Assembly: GCF_900626285.1 (NCBI RefSeq)
Contig: NZ_LR131147.1
Span: 653,246-717,245, forward strand
Length of the DNA stretch: 64,000 nt
Direction: 5' to 3'
Source: Intestinimonas massiliensis (ex Afouda et al. 2020)
GTDB lineage: Bacteria; Bacillota; Clostridia; Oscillospirales; Oscillospiraceae
Shown here: piece after piece, positions 25,639 through 33,312 of the stretch
Layout: every line of letters begins with the position of its first letter
How positions within the stretch are numbered: the stretch's first letter is position 1
Made by a program: the position numbers and the translations under genes
Notes under the pieces: model-generated
What the model saw: the letters and a program-made list of their open reading frames with translations, nothing else
Databases searched by the model: none
What the model was told of the DNA's origin: nothing

Positions 25639-26310
25639 ATGAACAACCGCATCCTGATCGTGGAGGACGAGGCCAAGCTGCGGGAGGTGCTGTGCGACTA
25701 TTTCCTCAGCAAGGGGGACCTGCCCGCAGAGGCCGCCGACGGTGCCCGGGCCCTCTCCATGCTGGAGGAGAGAGAATTTGACGCGGTGCTGCTGGACATC
25801 ATGATGCCGGAGCTGGACGGGCTAACCGTGTGCCGGGCGGTGCGCCGCACCAACGACGTGCCCATCATTTTCCTCACCGCCCTGTCTGACGAGGAAGACA
25901 AGCTGCTGGGCTACGAGCTGGGGGCGGACGACTATGTGACAAAACCCTTCACCATGTCCGTCCTCTACGCCAAGACCGCGGCTCTCATCAAGCGCAACCA
26001 GCGGAACGTACTGGCCGGGGACCGGCTGGAGGGCGGCGGCGTCACCATGGACCTGTCTGCCAGAAAGGTATTCGCCGGTCGGCGGGAGGTGGTCCTGACC
26101 CCCAAGGAGTTTGCCCTGCTGCGCTGCCTGATGCAGAACAAGAACTTGGTGATGAGCCGGGAGCAGCTGCTGGTGAAGTGCTGGGGCTACGACTACGAGG
26201 GTGAGGCCCGGGCGGTGGATACCCACATCAAGCGGCTGCGGGAGAAGCTGGGGGACTACGCCTCCTGCATCAAAACCGTCATCAAGGCCGGATACAAACT
26301 GGAGGGGTGA
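25639..26310 (+). CDS. OmpR-family response regulator
   Basis: 223 residues. The receiver domain has the acidic pocket (VEDEAK), phospho-acceptor Asp in VLLDIMMPELDG (near residue 54), Thr in FLTALSD and Lys in VTKPF. A C-terminal winged helix (LTPKEFALLRCLMQNKNLVM, ending AVDTHIKRLREKLGD) binds DNA. It sits 2 nt before the histidine kinase and so forms its cognate pair. The regulon is unknown; no matching repeat was seen nearby. Ribosome site GGGAGGG. Confidence 0.92.
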   Translation: MNNRILIVEDEAKLREVLCDYFLSKGDLPAEAADGARALSMLEEREFDAVLLDIMMPELDGLTVCRAVRRTNDVPIIFLTALSDEEDKLLGYELGADDYVTKPFTMSVLYAKTAALIKRNQRNVLAGDRLEGGGVTMDLSARKVFAGRREVVLTPKEFALLRCLMQNKNLVMSREQLLVKCWGYDYEGEARAVDTHIKRLREKLGDYASCIKTVIKAGYKLEG

Positions 26311-26312
26311 AT

Positions 26313-28304
26313 ATGAAAGGGAGATACGGTCCCCGCTCCGTCACCATGGTCACCCTTCTGCTGGCCGGACTGGCCCTGATTCTCTGGGGCGTGGGGATGT
26401 ACTGCCTCACCGCCGTGACGGCGGAATATGCCGCAAACCGGTATCTGAACGACTATGAAGACCTGGCGTCCACCGCGATGGACCGGCATATCACATCCTG
26501 GTACGGAGAGACGGACCTTCCATATGCCAACTACCAGGAAAGCCATCTCTGGGAGGCTGTGGCTTCCAGCTACATCAATACGGGCCAGCCGGCCGGTCCC
26601 CCCGGCTCCAATGGATTTTTGGCCCGGCCAGACAGCAGGGATGCCTGTGCCGCCACCGCCGTCTATGACGCCCAGGGGGACCTGATGGAGTGCAGCTGGA
26701 AGGATTTTTTCTACTTTGAATATCTGACGGAAGCGCAGTGGGCTGACCGGGAGGAGCGCTCTATGAACAACGCCCGGGCCTTCTTTGACCGGGACCTGCT
26801 CACCGACGCCGGGCGGGAGCTGGTCAGCCAGGGGTACCTCCACGCCCACGGAGCCGCCCTGCGGCTCACCGGCACCTTTGACGGGGTGGAGTTTATACCC
26901 GTTCAGATCGACTTCATCGACGGCGACAGCTTTTACAAGGCTCTCTGGTCCCAGGATGGCGGCTCCTATACGGTCTCCGGCGTGGTGCAGGACCACGATC
27001 TGGCCTGGACCACTTTGTATGAAAACCCTGGCGCCGTCCCCTCCGGCACAGAGCTGGTCACCCTTTATTCCGACTGGTTCGACGTCTGCTATACCCCCAC
27101 CTCCCCCGCCTTTTCCTACAACGGCAGCAGCTATGACAATGTGGCGGAGCTGACCGCCCGGCTGGGGCCGGAGCTGGCTGACGGCTACCAGCAGCTGAGC
27201 CGCTATGAGGGTCTGAACCTGCTCATCATCAGCGTCAGCTACTGTCAGCAATTCGAGGGAGAAACTTACTTTTCTCCCTATTACCACGGTCCCAACGCCT
27301 ATCAGGATGGGGCCCCGGAGATGGACTTCTATCTGGTCAGCGCGGTGTACTGTTCCCCCTGGTGCACCGCTTTTGGGGAGCTGCGTAACGTCTACATCCT
27401 CACCTTCCTGCTGGCCGCTGTTCTGGTTCTGATCGTCCGCTCCGCCATCAAGCGCAGGCTGATCCGCCCTGTTCAGCAGTTGAGTGAGGTCATGGCAGAC
27501 ACAGACGGCCGGCCCGAAGCGGACCGCCGGGCCTGGCGGGAGGCCCGGCTTCTGGAGCAGCACGCGGCAGACTGGTCGGACACCCTGCGGATGCGGAAAA
27601 ACGAGATGGCCCGGCTGAACACCGCCCTGGAGTACGCCAGAACGGCGGAGGAGAACCGCCGCCAGATGACCTCCAGCATCGCCCACGAGCTGAAGACCCC
27701 CCTGGCGGTGATCCACAGCTACGCCGAGGGGCTGAAGGAACACATCGCGGAGGACAAGCGGGACAAGTATGTCTCCGTTATCCTGGCAGAGACGGAGCGT
27801 ACCGACGGCATCGTGCTGGAGATGCTGGACCTGTCCCGACTGGAGGCGGGCAAGGTAAAACTGGCCCGGGACGACTTCTCCCTGGCCGCCCTCACCCGGT
27901 CCATCTTCAACAAGCTGGACCGGGCCATCCAGGCCAAGGAGCTGAAGCTGTTCTTCTCCCTCCCGGAGGAATTCCACGTCACGGCGGACGAGAGCCGCAT
28001 TGCTCAGGTCATCGAAAACTTTGCCACCAACGCCGTCAAGTACACCCCCATCGGCGGGTCCATCACGGTGACCATCCGTCGGTGGCAGGGCAGGACCTCC
28101 CTGTTTGTGGAAAACGAGAGTTCTCCCCTCTCCCCCGAGGCCCTGGACAAGGTGTGGGACACCTTCTACCGGGCGGACGAATCCCGCTCCGGCGAGGGCA
28201 CCGGCCTGGGCCTGGCCATCGCCAAAAGCATCATCGAGCTCCACGGCGGCAGCTGCGGGGTGCGCAACACCGCACACGGCGTGGAATTCAGCTTTACCAT
28301 CTGA
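26313..28304 (+). CDS. Sensor histidine kinase with large unrecognised extracytoplasmic domain
   Basis: 663 residues. TM1 lies near residues 8-30 and TM2 near 355-375 (VYILTFLLAAVLVLIVR), leaving about 320 extracytoplasmic residues that I cannot assign to a known sensor fold. HAMP-like linker, then HisKA (SSIAHELKTPLAVIHSYAEG, phospho-His), and HATPase with N box ENFATNAVKYTP, and G box GEGTGLGLAIAKSII. It phosphorylates the preceding regulator. ATG 26313 is spaced 7 nt from GGAGG; the track-like GTG at 26307 is less well placed. A terminator follows at once. Confidence 0.9.
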   Translation: MKGRYGPRSVTMVTLLLAGLALILWGVGMYCLTAVTAEYAANRYLNDYEDLASTAMDRHITSWYGETDLPYANYQESHLWEAVASSYINTGQPAGPPGSNGFLARPDSRDACAATAVYDAQGDLMECSWKDFFYFEYLTEAQWADREERSMNNARAFFDRDLLTDAGRELVSQGYLHAHGAALRLTGTFDGVEFIPVQIDFIDGDSFYKALWSQDGGSYTVSGVVQDHDLAWTTLYENPGAVPSGTELVTLYSDWFDVCYTPTSPAFSYNGSSYDNVAELTARLGPELADGYQQLSRYEGLNLLIISVSYCQQFEGETYFSPYYHGPNAYQDGAPEMDFYLVSAVYCSPWCTAFGELRNVYILTFLLAAVLVLIVRSAIKRRLIRPVQQLSEVMADTDGRPEADRRAWREARLLEQHAADWSDTLRMRKNEMARLNTALEYARTAEENRRQMTSSIAHELKTPLAVIHSYAEGLKEHIAEDKRDKYVSVILAETERTDGIVLEMLDLSRLEAGKVKLARDDFSLAALTRSIFNKLDRAIQAKELKLFFSLPEEFHVTADESRIAQVIENFATNAVKYTPIGGSITVTIRRWQGRTSLFVENESSPLSPEALDKVWDTFYRADESRSGEGTGLGLAIAKSIIELHGGSCGVRNTAHGVEFSFTI

Positions 28305-28312
28305 GTGCAGAA

Positions 28313-28345
28313 AACAGCCCGGATAGATCTGTCCGGGCTGTTTTT
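28313..28345. terminator. Bidirectional terminator between kinase and oxidase-like gene
   Basis: AACAGCCCGGA (28313-28323) pairs with TCCGGGCTGTT (28332-28342). There are five T after it on the plus strand and four on the minus strand, serving both convergent genes. Confidence 0.85.
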
Positions 28346-28350
28346 CGTCT

Positions 28351-28803
28351 TTACGGGGTATCCTTTCTGCGGCCGCTGACCGAGGTGAGGTCCACCCGCC
28401 ACACTGAAACGGCGGGCAGGTACTTTTCGATGACCTCCTCCACCCGCCCCGGGCAGTCAGGGGTATACTTTTCGCAGATGGCCCTTAAACCCCGGCGCAT
28501 TTCCTCTGGGTCGGTGACCTCAACCGCCCGGCCACGGGCCACGGCGCAGGTGAACAGGGTGGTGTACTCCGCCTGCACCACCTGCTGCCCCCCCACCGCG
28601 GTGATGCACACCGCCGGATGGGCCCGCAGGCAGTCCAGCTTCTCCCCCCGTCTGGCACAGTGGAAATAGACGCACTCCCCCACCCGCACCCCGTTGAGGG
28701 GCAGGCAGTAGGGCTCCCCCAACCGGTCGGTCATGGCCAGCACCATATATTCGCATTCGTCCAGGGCTTTCAGGCCCTCTTCCCGATTTTCGTCCCGCTT
28801 CAC
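28351..28803 (-). CDS. Pyridoxamine 5'-phosphate oxidase-like flavin protein (NimA-related)
   Basis: 150 residues of the split-barrel FMN-binding fold. LDECEYMVLAMTDRLGEPYC, LNGVRVGECVYFHCARRGEK and the later VARGRAVEVTDPEEMRR follow the pattern of pyridoxamine-phosphate oxidase-like and 5-nitroimidazole-resistance (Nim) proteins. Reaction and substrate are unknown; a redox-linked detoxification role is typical. GTG 28803 has AAAGGAGGG six nt upstream; the longer frame lacks a ribosome site and runs into the divergent arsR. It lies divergent from the metal-efflux operon. Confidence 0.8.
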   Translation of the reverse strand: MKRDENREEGLKALDECEYMVLAMTDRLGEPYCLPLNGVRVGECVYFHCARRGEKLDCLRAHPAVCITAVGGQQVVQAEYTTLFTCAVARGRAVEVTDPEEMRRGLRAICEKYTPDCPGRVEEVIEKYLPAVSVWRVDLTSVSGRRKDTP

Positions 28804-28877
28804 AGTGCTCCCTCCTTTGCTATCACCATCATACGGGATACCGCCCCAAGCCGCAAGAAAAATTTTTCGTTTTCCTA

Positions 28878-28928
28878 TTGACATATGAACAATCGTGCAT
28901 ATAATAACATTTGAACAATGGTTCATAT
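28878..28928 (+). promoter_or_regulatory. Metal-efflux operon promoter with two ArsR/SmtB operators
   Basis: TTGACA (28878-28883), 16-nt spacer, TATAAT (28900-28905). ATATGAACAATCGTGCATAT (28883-28902) fills the spacer and -10. ATTTGAACAATGGTTCATAT (28909-28928) covers the start region, centre-to-centre 26 bp. Both are imperfect dyads of ATATGAAC-N4-GTTCATAT, the usual ArsR/SmtB type. Confidence 0.8.
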
Positions 28929-28950
28929 GTTTACGAAAGGAAGTGCAGCC

Positions 28951-29334
28951 ATGTCGGAGCCCAAGGATGTGAAACGCTGTGACTATATGCACGTGCATGA
29001 GGATATCGTGGCCCTGGTCAACCACAATATGCCCGATGAGGAGGTCCTGTACGACCTGGCGGAGCTGTTCAAGATCTTCGGCGATTCCACCCGCATCAAG
29101 ATCCTGTATGTCCTGTTTGAGTCGGAGATGTGCGTATGTGACATCGCCCATCTGCTGGGCATGACCCAGTCGGCCATCTCTCACCAGCTGCGCTCCCTGA
29201 AGCAGTGCCGCCTGGTGAAGGCCCGCCGGGACGGCAAGACTGTGTTTTATTCTCTGGCCGACGGCCATGTGCGTACCATCCTGAACCAGGGCATGGAGCA
29301 CGTGGCGGAGCTGCTGCCCCTGCATATTTTATAA
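28951..29334 (+). CDS. ArsR/SmtB-family metal-sensing repressor
   Basis: 127 residues, winged helix with recognition helix MTQSAISHQLRSLKQCRLV. Two metal-site signatures are visible. The alpha3N type is ESEMCVCDI near residue 61 with Cys/His residues at the N-terminus (CDYMHVHED). The alpha5 type is D-x-H-x10-H-x2-E within SLADGHVRTILNQGMEHVAE. The first is the Cd/Pb site of CadC-like proteins, the second the Zn site of SmtB/CzrA. ATG 28951 follows GAAAGGAAG; upstream in-frame ATGs lie in the operators. It represses the efflux operon until Zn or Cd binds (inference). Confidence 0.9.
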   Translation: MSEPKDVKRCDYMHVHEDIVALVNHNMPDEEVLYDLAELFKIFGDSTRIKILYVLFESEMCVCDIAHLLGMTQSAISHQLRSLKQCRLVKARRDGKTVFYSLADGHVRTILNQGMEHVAELLPLHIL

Positions 29335-29349
29335 GGAGGAGAGCGAACC

Positions 29350-29568
29350 ATGAAGAAGCGTTTTAAGCTGGTCAACCTGGACTGCGCCAACTGCGCCGCC
29401 AAGATGGAAGACGCCATCAAGAAGCTGGACGGGGTAAACGACGCCACCGTCAGTTTTATGACCCAGAAGCTCACCCTGGACGCTGAGGACGCCCGGTTTG
29501 AGGAGATCCTCCAGCAGGCGGTCAAGGTCTGCAAGAAGGTGGAGCCTGACTGCACCGTGGTGCTGTAA
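29350..29568 (+). CDS. Free-standing heavy-metal-associated (HMA) domain protein
   Basis: 72 residues, one ferredoxin-like HMA domain with the metal-binding DCANCAAKMEDAIKK (CxxC) near residue 12. Such domains are normally the N-terminus of CadA/ZntA pumps. Here the domain is a separate gene between sensor and pump, and the pump lacks one, so it probably delivers or senses metal for the pump in trans. AAGGAGGAGAG precedes ATG; the gap to arsR is 15 nt and to the ATPase 35 nt. Confidence 0.88.
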   Translation: MKKRFKLVNLDCANCAAKMEDAIKKLDGVNDATVSFMTQKLTLDAEDARFEEILQQAVKVCKKVEPDCTVVL

Positions 29569-29603
29569 GACCTTCGGCCCCGGGCCGGAAGGAGAGGTTT
29601 GTC

Positions 29604-31457
29604 ATGTCAAAGAGGCAAAAGCAGATGCTGGCCCGGCTCACTGCCGCAGCCATTCTCTTCGCAGCAGCCGTGCTGCTCCCCCTCACCGGGTGGGGCCGGC
29701 TGGCGGCATTTCTTATTCCCTACGCCGTGGCGGGCTGGGACGTGTTGTGGCGGGCGGTGCGCAACATCGCCCACGGACAGGTCTTTGACGAAAACTTTCT
29801 GATGGCGCTGGCCACCGTGGGCGCCCTGGCTACCGGGGAATACCCGGAGGCGGTGTTCGTCATGGTATTCTACCAGGTGGGCGAGCTGTTCCAGAGCTAT
29901 GCCGTGGACCAGTCCCGTAAGTCCATTGCCGCCCTGATGGACATTCGACCCGACTACGCCAATGTGGAGGCGGACGGTCAGCTTCAGCAGGTGGACCCGG
30001 AGGAGGTGGCGGTGGGCGACACCATCGTCATCAAGGCCGGGGAGCGCATTCCCCTGGACGGCGTGGTGCTGGAGGGGGCCTCCACCGTGGACACCGCCGC
30101 CCTTACCGGCGAGTCCCTGCCCCGGGAGGTACGGCCCGGCGACGACGTGATCTCCGGCTGCGTCAATCTGTCCGGCCTGCTCCGGGTCCGGGTCACCCGG
30201 GCTTTTGAGGAGTCCACCGTGTCCAAAATCCTGGACCTGGTGGAGAATGCCTCCGGCCGGAAGGCCAAGGCGGAACACTTCATCACCAAATTCGCCCGGT
30301 ACTACACCCCCATCGTGGTGCTGGCGGCGGCGGCCCTGGCCTTCCTGCCTCCCCTGTTTTCTTCCATCGGTTGGGTGGATTCCATCCAGCGGGCCCTCAA
30401 CTTCCTGGTGGTGTCCTGCCCCTGCGCCCTGGTGATCTCGGTGCCCCTGTCCTTCTTCGGCGGCATCGGCGGCGCCTCCAGAGACGGCATTCTGGTGAAG
30501 GGGGGCAATTACCTGGAGGTGCTGGCCAGGACGGAAGTGATCGTCTTCGACAAGACCGGCACCCTGACCCGGGGGGTGTTCAACGTCACCGCCATCCACC
30601 CCGACCACTGTGACGAGGGGCAGCTGCTGGAGCTGGCCGCCCTGGCGGAATCCTACTCCGACCACCCCATCTCCCGCTCCCTGAAGGAGGCCTACGGCAA
30701 GGAGATCGACGCCGCCCGGGTATCCGGGGCGGAGGAGCTGTCCGGCCGTGGGGTGCGGGCCGTGGTGGACGGCCGCACCATCTGTGCAGGCAACGACAAG
30801 CTGATGGAGGACATCGGCGTGTCCTGGCACCCCTGCCACCGGGTGGGCACCACCGTCCACGTGGCCGCTGACGGGGTGTATCTGGGCCATATCGTCATCT
30901 CCGACGAGGTGAAGCCCGACGCGAAGGCGGCTATCTCCGCTCTGAAGGCTTTGGGCATCCGCAAAACCGTCATGCTCACCGGCGACGCCCAGGCAGTGGG
31001 TGAGGATGTGGCCCACCGTCTGGGGCTGGACGAGGTCCACACCCAGCTTCTCCCTGCCGACAAGGTGGACCGGGTGGAGGATCTGCTGAAGGAGGTCTCC
31101 CCCAAGGGGGCCCTGGCCTTCGTGGGGGATGGCATCAACGACGCCCCCGTGCTCTCCCGGGCGGACGTGGGCATCGCCATGGGCGGTCTGGGCTCCGACG
31201 CCGCCATCGAGGCCGCTGATATCGTGCTGATGGACGACAAGCCATCCAAGATCGCCCACGCCATCGCCATCGCCCGGCGCACTCTGGCCATCGTCCGGCA
31301 GAACATCGTATTCGCTCTGGCGGTCAAGCTGCTGGTGCTGGTGCTCAGCGCTCTGGGGCTGGCCAGCCTGTGGGCGGCGGTGTTCGCCGATGTCGGAGTG
31401 TCGGTCATCGCCATTCTCAACGCCATGCGCTGTCTGAAGCAACCCAAACAGTCCTGA
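29604..31457 (+). CDS. P1B-type heavy-metal ATPase (Zn/Cd/Pb efflux, CadA/ZntA-like)
   Basis: 617 residues, short because no N-terminal HMA domain is present. The transmembrane metal site is SCPCALVISVP (near residue 272), the form seen in Zn/Cd/Pb pumps. The actuator loop TGES, phosphorylated Asp in DKTGTLTRG (near 316), SDHPIS (P1B His-Pro) and GDGINDAPVLSRADVGIAMG are intact. The late MDDKPSKIAHAI segment also fits the Zn/Cd class. It exports divalent metal across the membrane under control of the adjacent ArsR protein. A terminator follows. Confidence 0.92.
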   Translation: MSKRQKQMLARLTAAAILFAAAVLLPLTGWGRLAAFLIPYAVAGWDVLWRAVRNIAHGQVFDENFLMALATVGALATGEYPEAVFVMVFYQVGELFQSYAVDQSRKSIAALMDIRPDYANVEADGQLQQVDPEEVAVGDTIVIKAGERIPLDGVVLEGASTVDTAALTGESLPREVRPGDDVISGCVNLSGLLRVRVTRAFEESTVSKILDLVENASGRKAKAEHFITKFARYYTPIVVLAAAALAFLPPLFSSIGWVDSIQRALNFLVVSCPCALVISVPLSFFGGIGGASRDGILVKGGNYLEVLARTEVIVFDKTGTLTRGVFNVTAIHPDHCDEGQLLELAALAESYSDHPISRSLKEAYGKEIDAARVSGAEELSGRGVRAVVDGRTICAGNDKLMEDIGVSWHPCHRVGTTVHVAADGVYLGHIVISDEVKPDAKAAISALKALGIRKTVMLTGDAQAVGEDVAHRLGLDEVHTQLLPADKVDRVEDLLKEVSPKGALAFVGDGINDAPVLSRADVGIAMGGLGSDAAIEAADIVLMDDKPSKIAHAIAIARRTLAIVRQNIVFALAVKLLVLVLSALGLASLWAAVFADVGVSVIAILNAMRCLKQPKQS

Positions 31458-31464
31458 ACGCAGC

Positions 31465-31503
31465 CGAAGGGCCGCCCCAAAAGGAGCGGCCCTTCGTTTT
31501 TTC
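31465..31503. terminator. Terminator between ATPase and uridine phosphorylase
   Basis: CGAAGGGCCGC (31465-31475) pairs with GCGGCCCTTCG (31486-31496), followed by seven T. It serves the metal operon and lies just beyond the stop of the convergent gene. Confidence 0.88.
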
Positions 31504-31506
31504 TCT

Positions 31507-32274
31507 TTACTTGTTCCGGTCAGCCTGGATCAGCAGCTTGACAGCCTCGATCCCCACATCCAGGGCGGCGGACAGATCGTGGCTCTCGGTCTGGTCCAGC
31601 CCGGCGGCCTCCCGCTCCTGGTTCCAGATCACGTGGAAGCAGGAGCCGCACCGCACGCCCAGGGCGGCAGCACAGCAAAACAGGGCGGCGGATTCCATTT
31701 CAGAGGCCAGGACGCCCAGGCGCTTCCACGCCTCCCACTTGTAGAGCAGCTCCTGGCTCACCGGCATCCGCTTGGGGTCATGCTGGCCGTAGAAGGAGTC
31801 CTTGCACTGGACCACTCCGGCGTGCCAGGGCTTGCCCAGGTTCTTGGCCGCCTGCACCAGAGCGGACTGCACCTCATAATCGGACACGGCGGGAAACTCG
31901 ATGGGAGCGTATTCCCGGCTGGCTCCCTCATGCCGCACCGCGCCGGTGGCGATCACCACGTCGTCGCTCTTTACCTTCAGGGCGATGCCTCCGCAGGTAC
32001 CCACCCGGATGAAGGTATCCGCACCGATGTTGTGCAGTTCCTCCATGGCGATAACGGCGGAGGGGCCGCCGATGCCGGTGGAGCAGACACTCACCTTCTC
32101 CCCCAGCAGGGTGCCGGTGTAGGTTGTGTACTCCCGGTTGCTCTGGATCTTGACCGGGTTGTCAAAGTAGGCCGCAATCTTCTCGCACCGGCCCGGATCA
32201 CCGGGCAGGAAGCAGTACCGGCCCACGTCGCCGGGCCCGCATTGGATGTGAAATTGAAGCTCATGCTGATGCAT
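31507..32274 (-). CDS. udp: Uridine phosphorylase
   Basis: 255 residues, nucleoside phosphorylase-I family. LPGDPGRCEKIAAYFDNP is the phosphate-binding N-terminus; STGIGGPSAVIAMEEL and RVGTCGGI follow, and LASEMESAALF carries the ribose-binding Met/Glu. It converts uridine and phosphate to uracil and ribose-1-phosphate in salvage. ATG 32274 follows GAGGTGACC; the longer frame crosses the promoter and is not real. Monocistronic, with its own promoter and the shared terminator. Confidence 0.92.
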   Translation of the reverse strand: MHQHELQFHIQCGPGDVGRYCFLPGDPGRCEKIAAYFDNPVKIQSNREYTTYTGTLLGEKVSVCSTGIGGPSAVIAMEELHNIGADTFIRVGTCGGIALKVKSDDVVIATGAVRHEGASREYAPIEFPAVSDYEVQSALVQAAKNLGKPWHAGVVQCKDSFYGQHDPKRMPVSQELLYKWEAWKRLGVLASEMESAALFCCAAALGVRCGSCFHVIWNQEREAAGLDQTESHDLSAALDVGIEAVKLLIQADRNK

Positions 32275-32308
32275 GGCGGTCACCTCGTTTCTCCTCATTG
32301 ATGGGTTT

Positions 32309-32337
32309 ATTATACCTGGTTTACCCTCTATTTGCAA
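32309..32337 (-). promoter_or_regulatory. udp promoter
   Basis: Minus strand: TTGCAA (32337-32332), 17-nt spacer, TATAAT (32314-32309). Confidence 0.75.
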
Positions 32338-32375
32338 GTTCCACAAATCAGACCGCATTTTGTAACCATTTGTTG

Positions 32376-32404
32376 TTGTATTTTTTGAGACATTCCGATA
32401 AAAT
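32376..32404 (+). promoter_or_regulatory. Promoter of the secreted-protein gene
   Basis: TTGTAT (32376-32381), 17-nt spacer, TAAAAT (32399-32404), divergent from the udp promoter. Confidence 0.55.
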
Positions 32405-32444
32405 ATCATGTCGTGACAGATCCCTGATATGGGAGGAGAATACG

Positions 32445-33137
32445 ATGCGAAGGACCATCCTGCTTCCCGCCCTGGCTCTGGTGGGCGGGCTTGCACTGGG
32501 CACCCTTCTGGGCGGCGGCCTTTTTTCCGCCAGTCAAGGACTGACCAACACCTTGGGCGGAAACGCTCAGGTAGCCCGGGCCGCAGCCAGCAATGCCGCT
32601 GTGCAGCCCACCGCCACACCGTTGGACACAGATGACAATACCCGCCTGTTGGAGCGGGCGGAGTCTGCCCTGGAGCTTCTGAAGGCGGAGGATTATACCA
32701 ACCTGTCCGCTTTGATCCACCCGGAAAAGGGGCTTACGCTCACCCCCTATTCCACCGTTTCTGTCGAATATGACCGCACCCTGTCCAGCCAGCAGGTGTC
32801 CACTCTTGCAGAGGATCAAGAGACCTATGTATGGGGTGTAATGGATGGCTCCGGCTCCCCGATCCGGTCCACATGCAGTGATTATTTCCAGCGGTTTGTG
32901 TATAACGCCGACTATGCCCAGGCGCCGGAGATCGGCGTGGACACTGTTCTGATGAGCGGCAACGCCCTGGAAAACGTATCGGATGCCTATCCCCAGGCCC
33001 GCTTTGTGGACTACAACTTCCCCGGTATCGACCCGGAGAAGAACGGTTATGACTGGTGTTCCCTCAAGTTGGTGTTCGAGCCCTGGCAGAACGATTGGTA
33101 CTTGGTCGGCATGGTCCACAGTGAATGGACTACATAA
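32445..33137 (+). CDS. Exported hypothetical protein
   Basis: 230 residues. MRRTILLPALALVGGLALGT is a signal peptide or membrane anchor, followed by an Ala/Thr/Pro linker (VQPTATPLDTDDN). From about residue 65 there is one compact domain: AESALELLKAEDYTNLSALI, LTPYSTVSVEYDRT, and at the end LKLVFEPWQNDWYLVGMVHS. The shape (a helix, then beta strands, ending in an ability-to-function strand with Trp) recalls small extracytoplasmic proteins of gut Clostridia, but I recognise no family. GGGAGGAGAA precedes ATG 32445. It is monocistronic and sits before trkA. Confidence 0.7.
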   Translation: MRRTILLPALALVGGLALGTLLGGGLFSASQGLTNTLGGNAQVARAAASNAAVQPTATPLDTDDNTRLLERAESALELLKAEDYTNLSALIHPEKGLTLTPYSTVSVEYDRTLSSQQVSTLAEDQETYVWGVMDGSGSPIRSTCSDYFQRFVYNADYAQAPEIGVDTVLMSGNALENVSDAYPQARFVDYNFPGIDPEKNGYDWCSLKLVFEPWQNDWYLVGMVHSEWTT

Positions 33138-33160
33138 AGTTGGCAATATCAGATGGAAAG

Positions 33161-33192
33161 CGCGCCTCTCCTACCGGGGAGGCGCGTTTTTT
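33161..33192 (+). terminator. Terminator of the secreted-protein gene
   Basis: CGCGCCTC (33161-33168) pairs with GAGGCGCG (33179-33186), then six T. Confidence 0.85.
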
Positions 33193-33227
33193 CTGCTCAA
33201 TTCCGACAAAATATTATGCATCGGTAC

Positions 33228-33256
33228 TTGCATGTAGGTTCTGTTTGCGTTAAGAT
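33228..33256 (+). promoter_or_regulatory. trkAH promoter
   Basis: TTGCAT (33228-33233), 17-nt spacer, TAAGAT (33251-33256). Its core TTTGCGTTAAGATT is nearly that of the hppA promoter (TTTGCGTTAATATT). Confidence 0.6.
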
Positions 33257-33312
33257 TGTCCTTACCAACATGCGCAGTGTGTGGAGACGCGCTTGGAAAG
33301 GATGATCGCAGC

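Noticed and set aside
33161..33192. Third copy of the sigma-operon terminator repeat
   Set aside because: GC-rich hairpin looks alike but shares no long identity with 41581-41609.
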